Of a stretch of DNA of 8,542 nucleotides, positions 1 through 6,168 are shown in pieces (the first letter of the stretch is position 1; each line of letters begins with the position of its first letter). This DNA is from JBGOUV01 sp041477815. Lineage in GTDB: Bacteria > Acidobacteriota > Terriglobia > Bryobacterales > JACQDG01. Below the pieces are notes generated by a model. The model saw nothing but the letters and a program-made list of their open reading frames with translations. It searched no databases and was not told the DNA's origin. The stretch lies in assembly GCA_041477815.1 (NCBI GenBank), contig JBGOUV010000299.1, forward strand, positions 1 through 8,542, read 5' to 3'. A program made the translations under genes and the position numbers.

Positions 1-94
1 CCACCAGCAGGGCATTCCCCTGGGCGTGCATGGTGACGGCGCAACCGAACCACAGAATTAGAGCAACAATGAGTGCCGCACTCCGCTGTTTCAA
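1..94 (-). CDS. Exported protein, N-terminal fragment (runs off the window)
   Basis: A reading frame of 31 codons opens at a TTG (94-92) and is still open at the left edge. It begins MKQRSAALIVALILWFGC and continues AVTMHAQGNALLV: a basic n-region, a hydrophobic core of about 18 residues and a signal peptidase I type cleavage region near HA/QG. A strong Shine-Dalgarno (GGGAGG at 106-101 on this strand) lies 6 bases before the TTG, which supports this unusual start. The TTG shares bases with the TGA stop of the oxidoreductase gene (TTGA overlap), so the two are probably translated in a coupled way from one mRNA. The residues after the signal (GNALLV) resemble the first strand of YncE-like beta-propeller proteins, but that is a guess from six residues. 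Function is unknown from what is visible. Confidence 0.6.
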   Translation of the reverse strand, partial: MKQRSAALIVALILWFGCAVTMHAQGNALLV

Positions 95-1164
95 TCCGAT
101 CCTCCCAGCCATATGGTCTCACCCGATTCTGCCGCTTCGTACCCCGCCAGCGCCAGTCCGAGCACCTCGCGGGCATGAAGGACGGCGTCGTAGTTCCGCT
201 CGCCGCTCCGAATGTCCGCCACGAACTTCCGCAAATGGGTCGCGGTAGCCGACGTAAAGGCGGGATTCTTCTCCTGAATGTAACAGATAGACCGGCCACC
301 TGCTTCGCTGCGTGCTTCGCCGCCCCGTACGAAGCTCACCCGGGCAAGGGGCCGGCCCGCCCGCCTGGACCACTCCACACCCGCCCGGGTTACGCCCCCC
401 AGCGACAGCCGCAGCGATGCCCGCTCGCAATCCAGGCGCATTTCCAGGTACCGCTCCGGCGCGTGACTGATGCGGTTCATCGCCAGCGTGGCCAGGCGGT
501 CGCCGGGGAACCGCAGGGTCATTTGGACCAGCACGTCGCTCGTGTACGCCGGATGCGCCCGGGGGATGTTCGCCGTCAGGGCCTCGGGCAGGGCTCCAAA
601 AAAGTAGCAGACCAGGTCCAGCGCGTGGGTGCCGAACTCGTAGAGAGTCGAGCGCTGGAGCGCCGCGCGCCACGCCACCTTCTCGACCGACGGCGGATGG
701 AACATCTGCTGCCAGCACTGGATGAAGTACAGACGTCCGAAGTCGCCGTTGGCGAGCCGCTCCTGGGTGCGGCTGTAGAGGGGCATGTAGCGGTACTGAT
801 TGTTCACCGCGAGGATCAGCCGCCGCTCCCGGGCGCCGGCGATCACCTGGTCGGCCTCCGCCAGGTTCCGCATGAAGGGCTTCTCGCAAAAAATGTGGAC
901 CCCGTGTTCCAGGGCCAGCCGGCACAGCTCGTAGTGGGAATCGGGCGGCGTACCGATGATGACCGCGTCGGGCTTCTCTTTCGCCAGCAGCGTGGCGGCG
1001 TCGGGGTACACGGCGGCGAGCCCGAACTTCTCCGCCATCCGCCGGCGCGTCTCTTCGTGGGTTTCGCAGCCGCCGGCGATCTCGACCCCCTCCACGGCGC
1101 GGCAGGCGGGAATATGGATACGATCAGCCACCCCGCCCAGGCCGATGATAGCGATGCGGGTCAA
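91..1164 (-). CDS. Gfo/Idh/MocA family NAD(P)-dependent oxidoreductase
   Basis: A 357-residue protein of the normal family length (about 330-390). Residues 1-120 form a Rossmann fold: the N-terminal strand and dinucleotide loop are TRIAIIGLGGVA (2-13), followed by DAVIIGTPPDSHYELC (66-81) and the family signature CEKPF at 93-97, whose Lys95 is the expected catalytic or cofactor-contacting lysine. The C-terminal alpha/beta domain carries EFGTHALDLV (176-185), matching the usual GxHxxD active-site segment with His180 and Asp183. Family members oxidise or reduce sugars, inositols or nucleotide sugars in the cytoplasm; the substrate here is not readable. The TTG start at 1164 is chosen because the Rossmann strand begins two residues later. 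The frame stays open upstream, but that extension is antisense to the methyltransferase. No Shine-Dalgarno precedes it; a TATTAT box ends 6 bases before the TTG. It is divergent from a glycan-type methyltransferase and epimerase pair, so a role in sugar or nucleotide-sugar conversion is reasonable. Confidence 0.88.
   Translation of the reverse strand: MTRIAIIGLGGVADRIHIPACRAVEGVEIAGGCETHEETRRRMAEKFGLAAVYPDAATLLAKEKPDAVIIGTPPDSHYELCRLALEHGVHIFCEKPFMRNLAEADQVIAGARERRLILAVNNQYRYMPLYSRTQERLANGDFGRLYFIQCWQQMFHPPSVEKVAWRAALQRSTLYEFGTHALDLVCYFFGALPEALTANIPRAHPAYTSDVLVQMTLRFPGDRLATLAMNRISHAPERYLEMRLDCERASLRLSLGGVTRAGVEWSRRAGRPLARVSFVRGGEARSEAGGRSICYIQEKNPAFTSATATHLRKFVADIRSGERNYDAVLHAREVLGLALAGYEAAESGETIWLGGSD
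101..106 (-). promoter_or_regulatory. Shine-Dalgarno site for the exported protein at 94
   Basis: On the minus strand this reads GGGAGG and sits 6 bases upstream of the TTG at 94-92, inside the last codons of the oxidoreductase gene. It is the only clear Shine-Dalgarno I found in the window, and it belongs to a gene that is internal to an operon. It decides the start of the downstream gene. Confidence 0.6.
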
Positions 1165-1169
1165 GACGC

Positions 1170-1175
1170 TATAAT
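1170..1175 (+). promoter_or_regulatory. -10 element of the methyltransferase/epimerase unit
   Basis: A perfect TATAAT in the 21-base gap between the divergent genes. Ten bases separate it from the TTG at 1186, so transcription would start about 3-4 bases before, or at, the start codon, giving a leaderless or nearly leaderless mRNA. No Shine-Dalgarno is present. No good -35 is visible 16-18 bases upstream (GATAGC and neighbours). Confidence 0.5.
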
Positions 1176-1176
1176 A
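1171..1176 (-). promoter_or_regulatory. -10 element of the oxidoreductase unit, overlapping the plus-strand one
   Basis: On the minus strand the same palindrome reads TATTAT (1176 to 1171), one mismatch from the -10 consensus. Six bases separate it from the TTG at 1164, which places the expected transcription start on the first base of that codon. It shares five bases with the plus-strand TATAAT, so polymerase bound in either orientation would occupy the same DNA. Confidence 0.42.
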
Positions 1177-1185
1177 GCAACGCGC

Positions 1186-2172
1186 TTGACCACGTATCTG
1201 CGTTGTCCCGTTTGCCGGGGCGGGCTGGAACGCCTGCCGGAAGCCTACGAATGCGTCGCCTGCCGGCGGGCGTATCCGATCGTTTGCGGGATACCCGACT
1301 TTCGCGTGTCCTCGCTTCCTTACTTCGACACCGCCGCCGACCTGGAAACCGCGCGGCTGCTGGTGGAGGAGGAGCCTCTGCTCGACTTCGAGGCCTTGCT
1401 GCACCTCTATTACCGGCTGCACCCGGAGCCCACCGACGAGCTGCATGAAACCCACCTGGCCCACGTGGCCGGCGAGCAGGACCAGGCCGAGGCGGCCCTG
1501 GACCTGATCGAGGAGCGCCGCTCGTTCTCCCCGGGCGACAGGGTCCTCGAGGTGGGCTGCGGCCTGGGCCAGTACCTGGCGAGTGCCGCCGAGCGCGTGG
1601 AGCACGTCGTCGGGGTCGACCTCTGCCTGCCTTTCCTGGTCCTGACCCGCAAACGTCTGGGTGGTCGCGGCCTGCTGGTGGCGGCCGAGGCGGAGCGGCT
1701 CCCGTTCTCGGACGACACCTTCGCCGCCGTCATCGCCGCCGATGTCATCGAGCACTTGGCCGACCAACACAAGTCGCTGGCCGAGATGGGTCGCGTCCTC
1801 GTCCCCAGCGCGCCGCTGTTTCTCTCCACCCCCAACCGCTACAGCCTGGCCCCCGAGCCGCACGTGGGACTATGGGGCATCGGATTTCTGCCCCGTGCCT
1901 GGGCCAACCGCTACGTCCGCCGCCGCCGTGGCATCTTCTATGACGATGTCCGGTTGCTGTCGAGCTACGCCCTCCGCGGCGTCCTCCGCGGCGCCTTCCC
2001 CGGCTCTGCACGGCTGCTATTGCCCGGCCTCAGCGCCCGCCAGCTCGAACATTTCTCGCCCTTCAAACGCCGCCTCGCCCGGGCCTACCTGACGCTGCGC
2101 CGCCTGCCCCTCGTTCGCAGCTTCTTCTATCTGTTCGGCCCTTTCTTTCACGCCGTGGCGGTGAAGCGATGA
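1186..2172 (+). CDS. SAM-dependent methyltransferase with N-terminal zinc ribbon
   Basis: A 328-residue cytoplasmic enzyme if started at the TTG at 1186. Residues 5-34 are a Trm112-like zinc ribbon (CPVC at 7-10, CVAC at 23-26, then a YPI..GIPDF segment). A helical linker follows, then a class I methyltransferase fold: motif I VLEVGCGLGQYL (120-131), acidic strand-2 end GVDL (143-146), AADVIEHL (184-191) and the strand-5 segment FLSTPNRYS (212-220). The stretch PEPHVGLWGIGFLPRAW (223-239) is typical of a group of methyltransferases found near polysaccharide genes; acceptor unknown. An in-frame ATG at 1114 would add 24 residues without domain character and overlap the divergent gene by 51 bases, so I prefer 1186. 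The basic, aromatic C-terminus (RRLPLVRSFFYLFGPFF, 305-321) could touch the membrane. It overlaps the epimerase gene by ATGA, implying coupled translation. Confidence 0.85.
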   Translation: MTTYLRCPVCRGGLERLPEAYECVACRRAYPIVCGIPDFRVSSLPYFDTAADLETARLLVEEEPLLDFEALLHLYYRLHPEPTDELHETHLAHVAGEQDQAEAALDLIEERRSFSPGDRVLEVGCGLGQYLASAAERVEHVVGVDLCLPFLVLTRKRLGGRGLLVAAEAERLPFSDDTFAAVIAADVIEHLADQHKSLAEMGRVLVPSAPLFLSTPNRYSLAPEPHVGLWGIGFLPRAWANRYVRRRRGIFYDDVRLLSSYALRGVLRGAFPGSARLLLPGLSARQLEHFSPFKRRLARAYLTLRRLPLVRSFFYLFGPFFHAVAVKR

Positions 2173-3272
2173 GACTGGCCTGCATTGTCGGAGCAAGACC
2201 TAACTTCGTGAAAATGGCCGCCCTGGTCCACGAGATCCAGGGCCGGCCGGTTTTGGAGTGCCGCCTGATCCACACCGGACAGCACTACAGCCCCGAAATG
2301 TCGCAGTCGTTCTTCGACGAGCTGGAGATTCCGCCGCCCGACGTCAACCTCGAGGTCGGCCCGGGCTCGGCCATCGCCCAGACCGCCGAGATCCTCCAAC
2401 GGCTGGAGCCGGTCCTGCGCGACGCCGCCCCCGACGTGGTAGTCGTCGTAGGCGACGTCAACTCCACCCTGGCCGGAGCGCTCGCCGCCTCCAAACTAGG
2501 CTTGAAGCTGGCCCACGTAGAAGCCGGCCTGCGCAGCTTCGACCGCACCATGCCGGAAGAGATCAACCGCGTCCTGACCGACTCCATCTCCGATCTGCTC
2601 TTCGTTACCGAGCCCAGCGGCGAGAGCAACCTGCTGGCCGAAGGCGTCCCCCGCGAGAAGATCTTTTTGGTAGGCAACGTCATGATCGATACCCTGCTGC
2701 GTTTCCGGGCCAAGGCGGAGCGCTCGGAGGTTCTCAACCGCCTGGGGCTGGAGCCGGGCGGGTATGCGGTGGTAACCCTTCACCGTCCCTCCAACGTGGA
2801 CCACGTCGGCTCCCTCCACCGCCTGGCGGGGGCGCTGCGCGAGATCGCGCGAGCGCTTCCGGTGGTCTTTCCGGTCCACCCCCGCACCGCCCAGGCCCTC
2901 GGCGCGGCGGGCGTGGACCTGTCCGGCCTCCGCCTGGTTCCCCCGCAAGGCTACCTGGACTTCCTCTGCCTGATGAGCCGGGCCCGCCTGGTCCTCACCG
3001 ACTCCGGCGGCATCCAGGAGGAGACCACGGTCCTGCAGGTCCCCTGCCTGACGCTGCGGCATAACACGGAGCGTCCGGTGACGGTGGACCAGGGCACCAA
3101 TCGGCTGGTGGGCACCGACCCGGAGGTCATCGTCGCCGCCGCGCGCCAAGCGCTAGCCGCGCCTCTGCCGGCCGGCCGCGTCCCGGAGTTGTGGGACGGC
3201 CACGCCGCCGGGCGAATATTAGATATTATTACTTCAGAAACTTCAGCAGGTCCGCCATCTGCTCCACGCTGA
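2169..3272 (+). CDS. wecB: Non-hydrolysing UDP-N-acetylglucosamine 2-epimerase
   Basis: A 367-residue enzyme, close to the family's usual 370-380, that interconverts UDP-GlcNAc and UDP-ManNAc to supply ManNAc-type sugars for surface polysaccharides. The GT-B-like fold has the expected signatures: GARPNFVKMA (8-17, with Arg10 and Lys15), HTGQHYSPEMS (35-45), VVGDVNSTLAG (93-103), HVEAGLRSFDRTMPEEINR (116-134), VTLHRPSNVD (202-211) and TDSGGIQEE (277-285). Asp96, Glu118, Glu131 and His205 correspond to the catalytic acidic residues and histidine known from E. coli WecB (Asp95, Glu117, Glu131, His213), so it should be active. The ATG lies in an ATGA overlap with the methyltransferase stop; no strong ribosome site of its own. 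The last 14 or so codons (TSETSAGPPSAPR) lie antisense to the dehydrogenase C-terminus and look like a read-through tail rather than family sequence. Confidence 0.93.
   Translation: MRLACIVGARPNFVKMAALVHEIQGRPVLECRLIHTGQHYSPEMSQSFFDELEIPPPDVNLEVGPGSAIAQTAEILQRLEPVLRDAAPDVVVVVGDVNSTLAGALAASKLGLKLAHVEAGLRSFDRTMPEEINRVLTDSISDLLFVTEPSGESNLLAEGVPREKIFLVGNVMIDTLLRFRAKAERSEVLNRLGLEPGGYAVVTLHRPSNVDHVGSLHRLAGALREIARALPVVFPVHPRTAQALGAAGVDLSGLRLVPPQGYLDFLCLMSRARLVLTDSGGIQEETTVLQVPCLTLRHNTERPVTVDQGTNRLVGTDPEVIVAAARQALAAPLPAGRVPELWDGHAAGRILDIITSETSAGPPSAPR
3229..3272. other. Convergent 3' overlap between epimerase and dehydrogenase genes
   Basis: The dehydrogenase TAA (3231-3229) and epimerase TGA (3270-3272) define 44 bases coding on both strands. 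On the minus side the overlap encodes the conserved end VEQMADLLKFLK; on the plus side it encodes a tail without family character. I see no terminator hairpin here, so transcripts from the two sides are likely to be antisense to each other at their 3' ends. Confidence 0.8.
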
Positions 3273-6168
3273 CCTGCTTGTCCAGGTCCTCCGGCATGGC
3301 CGACAGGTTGGACGCATACATCCGCTTGATATCTCCTCGCGGGATGACGTCCTGCTTGCCTTCTTCGTGCTTGATGGTGATGGTGGTAGGGGCCTGGGGT
3401 CCGATGACGCCCTCGATCACGCCGCTCGACTTGGTCTCGACCACGTAGGCCTCATAGGTCTGGGCGATGGATTCGCTGGGGATCAGGATGTCGCGCAGCA
3501 GCGCGTCGACGGTGCGGTTGCGGACGGTTCCCAGATCCGGTCCCACGTCGGCGCCCTTGCCGTTCAGCTTGTGGCACTTCACGCAGACGCGCTCGAACAC
3601 CTGGCGGCCGCGCTCGCGGTCGCCCGGCCGGTCGAGCGCCGCCTGGTAACGCTGCAATACCTTCGCGCGGTCGCCGGCCTTGGCTTCGAGCAGCGGCCGG
3701 CCGCGGTCGCGGATCGCCGGGTCGCGGTGCATGATGATCTGGCGCTTGTGACGGAAGGCCAGGGTCCACGGCTGGACCTCGTCCTTCTGAATCGCATCCA
3801 GCAGCAGGCGCACGCGCCCGGGCTCGAGGAACAGGGCATCGGCGGCCTGGGTGCGGACGGCCGGGGTGAGGGCCCGCCAGCGCTCGATCAGGAACGTGCC
3901 GATGGCGTCGCCCTGGATCCGGCCCAGGGCGTGGACCGCGGCCGCCTGCACCGGCTCGGGCTCGCGGGGATCGATCAGTTTCTTGAGCAGACTTTCATCG
4001 GGCGTCCCCAGGCCTAGCAGACCGATGTTATCGGCCCGCAGATCGGCGTCGGCCTGCGGATCGACCACGACCTTGGCGGCGCGGCCCAGTGTCGCGGCCG
4101 GCGGCGTCCGACCGGCGCGTTCGAGCAGCCGCAGCGAGGCCCGGCGAACCGGCGCCGACGGGCTGGCGAAAAGCTGCAGGAGCAGGTCGTCCATCCCCGC
4201 CACTCGCTGCCGCCCCAGCGACAAGCCCTCCAGGCTCGCCGCTCTCCACCACTCCGCCCCCGGATCCTTCGCCGCCGTCACTTTCTGCAAGACCCGCCGG
4301 ATCTCGGGGTCCTTGTGGCGCGCCCCCACCACCGAGGCGGCCTGGCGGAACAGCGCCACGCGGGCGTCGGTGCGGTGGTCGGTGGGGGCCGACTCCCACA
4401 ACGCCAGGGCCCGCTCCGACGAAGCGCTCAGCGCCGCCACCGGGACCCAGCGGTCTTCCAGATCCCGCCGGACCAGCCGGTTCTGCGCCTCGCGCGCGGC
4501 CGCCGACTCCACTCCCCCCAGTGTCAGCAATACCTGGAACCGTACCCTGGGGTCGGGGTCCTGCTCCAGGCGCAGCAGTTTCTCCGCCGGCATCGAACGC
4601 GACTCCGCCAACTGCACCGCGCTCTCCCGCACCCCGGCGTCGCGATCTCCCAGGGCCTTCTCGGTCAGGGCTGCGTCAAGCTGGCCCAGACCCTCCAAGG
4701 TCCACAGGGCGTGCAGCCGACCCAGCGCCGAGTCGCTCGTCTCGAACAACCGCACCAGTAGCTCCCGCGCGGCCGGACTCTTGCGATCCACCAACAGCCG
4801 CTGCGCCGTCCGCCGCCACCAGATGTTCGGATTCGCCAAGTGTCCCACCAATTCTTGGTCAGAAGCATTCCCCAGCTTGGCCCGCTGGCCACTGGCCACT
4901 GGCGACTGGCCACTGGTTATCCGCCAGATCCGCCCCCGGTCGCGGCCGTCGTAGAGATCCTTGGCCGTGGCCACCTCGCTCGAGGTCCACTCCGGGTGCT
5001 CGATGATCTTGCGGTAGTAATCCAGCACATACAGCGCCCCGTCCGGCCCCACATAGAAATTCACCGGACGGAACCAGCTATCGGTCGACGCCAGAAACTC
5101 GACGCCCTCCCGCGCCCGCTTGGCCACAAAGGTCGATCCGGCCTGCGCCCACACGTCGCGATGCACCAGGTTGTGCGCCGGCTCGGCCACGAACGACGTC
5201 CTCGGACCCGGAAAGGCTCCCCCCAGGTACAGGGTCAACCCGCAGGCCGAGGTGAACTCCCAACTGTTGGTCAACAGTTCGAAGCGAGGCCGGTGGGTGA
5301 TGGGAAACACCGGGGCCGCGGCGCCGTGGTCGGAGATGTCCTGCATCACCGACGGTATCAGCAGGTCGGGGTTGCGTTGCAGGTAGCGCGCGGCGATCAC
5401 CTCATGGCGGACGTGGTTGGAGTTGTTGTGGGTGAACACATGGCCCCACTCGTCGAAGGCCAGGCCGAACTGCGAGCTGCTGGAGAGCGACTCGATCTGG
5501 TAGGTATCGGGCCGGAACCGGACGTTGCGGCGCTCGTTCCGCATGCTCGGCGCCTCGGGCCGGTCGGCGAAGCGGAGGTCCGAACCGCGATCCCCGAACT
5601 TGTCGGTGAACAGGACCGCGCCGGCGAAACCCTCGTGGGCCAGGTAGATCCAGTTGTCGAGCCCGTAGACCGGGTGGTTCACCGTGTGCTGCGGGTTGGT
5701 GAAGGCGAAGCCGGTGAGCACCACGCGCTTCACGTCGGCCCGCCCGTCGCCGTCGGTGTCCTCGAAGTACCAGACGTTCGGCGCGTCGGTGACCAGCACG
5801 CCTTTCTTCCATCGCATCACCCCGGTAGGCAGGGTGAGGCCGTCGGCGAAGACGGTGGAGCGGTCCGGACGCCCATCGCCATCGGTGTCCTCGAGCATCT
5901 TGACCACGCCCACCTTGCCCTCCGTCTCCAGCGGATAGCCATGGTCTTCGACCACGTAGATGCGGCCGTTCTCGTCGATGTCCATGGCCACCGGGTCGGC
6001 GACGTGGGGCTCGGACGTGTACAGCTCAATCTTGAAGCCTTCCTCGATCTGAAAGGTCTTCAGCGCCTCGCGCGGCGAGTACGGCGGGCCGGACTGCCGG
6101 CACGCCACCAAACTCAGCGCCACCATCGCCACCACCGAACCGCGACCGTAAGGGAGCAGATTTCTCAT
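3229..6168 (-). CDS. PVC-type membrane-bound dehydrogenase lipoprotein: propeller, HEAT repeats, cytochrome c
   Basis: A 979-residue exported protein. Residues 1-23 form a lipoprotein signal with lipobox LVAC (Cys23). Residues about 40-415 match the Pirellula/Verrucomicrobium-type dehydrogenase beta-propeller, with two acidic DTDGDGR loops (94-100, 137-143) likely to bind calcium, and PQHTVNHPVYGLDNWIYLAHEG (159-180). Residues about 430-770 are HEAT-like helical repeats. The C-terminal haem domain has CVKCH at 862-866 (His866 proximal ligand), GPDLG, and a late Met958 (SAMPED) as the likely distal ligand. It probably oxidises a carbohydrate or alcohol in the periplasm and passes electrons through haem c to the respiratory chain; the substrate is unknown. 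ATG 6168 is the first start after an in-frame TGA, with a poor ribosome site (GAGG 13 bases away). A 7-base tandem repeat encodes the propeller-HEAT linker (417-428), and a repeat-like sequence encodes residues 4-12. Its 3' end overlaps the convergent epimerase gene by 44 bases. Confidence 0.9.
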   Translation of the reverse strand: MRNLLPYGRGSVVAMVALSLVACRQSGPPYSPREALKTFQIEEGFKIELYTSEPHVADPVAMDIDENGRIYVVEDHGYPLETEGKVGVVKMLEDTDGDGRPDRSTVFADGLTLPTGVMRWKKGVLVTDAPNVWYFEDTDGDGRADVKRVVLTGFAFTNPQHTVNHPVYGLDNWIYLAHEGFAGAVLFTDKFGDRGSDLRFADRPEAPSMRNERRNVRFRPDTYQIESLSSSSQFGLAFDEWGHVFTHNNSNHVRHEVIAARYLQRNPDLLIPSVMQDISDHGAAAPVFPITHRPRFELLTNSWEFTSACGLTLYLGGAFPGPRTSFVAEPAHNLVHRDVWAQAGSTFVAKRAREGVEFLASTDSWFRPVNFYVGPDGALYVLDYYRKIIEHPEWTSSEVATAKDLYDGRDRGRIWRITSGQSPVASGQRAKLGNASDQELVGHLANPNIWWRRTAQRLLVDRKSPAARELLVRLFETSDSALGRLHALWTLEGLGQLDAALTEKALGDRDAGVRESAVQLAESRSMPAEKLLRLEQDPDPRVRFQVLLTLGGVESAAAREAQNRLVRRDLEDRWVPVAALSASSERALALWESAPTDHRTDARVALFRQAASVVGARHKDPEIRRVLQKVTAAKDPGAEWWRAASLEGLSLGRQRVAGMDDLLLQLFASPSAPVRRASLRLLERAGRTPPAATLGRAAKVVVDPQADADLRADNIGLLGLGTPDESLLKKLIDPREPEPVQAAAVHALGRIQGDAIGTFLIERWRALTPAVRTQAADALFLEPGRVRLLLDAIQKDEVQPWTLAFRHKRQIIMHRDPAIRDRGRPLLEAKAGDRAKVLQRYQAALDRPGDRERGRQVFERVCVKCHKLNGKGADVGPDLGTVRNRTVDALLRDILIPSESIAQTYEAYVVETKSSGVIEGVIGPQAPTTITIKHEEGKQDVIPRGDIKRMYASNLSAMPEDLDKQVSVEQMADLLKFLK
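4885..4919. repeat. Heptanucleotide tandem repeat (CTGGCCA) inside the dehydrogenase gene
   Basis: Five successive 7-base units on the plus strand: CTGGCCA, CTGGCCA, CTGGCGA, CTGGCCA and a degenerate CTGGTTA. They are translated on the minus strand as TSGQSPVASGQ, a low-complexity linker between the propeller and HEAT domains (residues about 417-428). Because seven is not a multiple of three, gain or loss of a single unit would shift the frame. Confidence 0.85.
6134..6157. repeat. REP-like sequence encoding LLPYGRGSV at the dehydrogenase N-terminus
   Basis: On the minus strand these bases read GCTCCCTTACGGTCGCGGTT followed by CGGT and translate to the LPYGRGSV part of the signal peptide (residues 4-12). 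From memory, this peptide recurs at unrelated positions in proteins of Solibacter-type Acidobacteriota, which suggests an interspersed DNA repeat read through in frame. Only one copy is present in this window, so the claim rests on recall, not on a repeat seen here. Confidence 0.4.

Larger units (their letters stand above)
1159..1191. repeat. Inverted repeat spanning the divergent start region
   Basis: Arms GGTCAAG (1159-1165) and CTTGACC (1185-1191) are perfect 7-base inverted copies separated by 19 bases. Each arm contains the TTG start codon of one of the two divergent genes, so both coding sequences begin TTGACC. A second palindrome, GCTATAATAGC (1168-1178, centre A at 1173), lies between the arms. 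The dyad could be an operator or may simply reflect the shared start context. The arms resemble a -35 box (TTGACA) but point away from the -10 elements and so cannot serve as their -35. Confidence 0.5.

Noticed and set aside
73..1185. Plus-strand extension of the methyltransferase frame (about 371 further codons) antisense to the oxidoreductase
   Set aside because: It has no domain character; long open mirror frames are common in GC-rich genes, and the methyltransferase family begins just before its first CxxC. The ATG at 1114 remains possible but adds only unstructured residues and has no clear ribosome site.
1159..1191. TTGACC words as -35 boxes
   Set aside because: They point outward and lie downstream of the -10 boxes; no -10 is found about 17 bases beyond them in their own direction.
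1165..1863. Minus-strand upstream extension of the oxidoreductase frame antisense to the methyltransferase
   Set aside because: The Rossmann strand starts at 1164; the 233 upstream codons are a GC-rich mirror of the methyltransferase gene.
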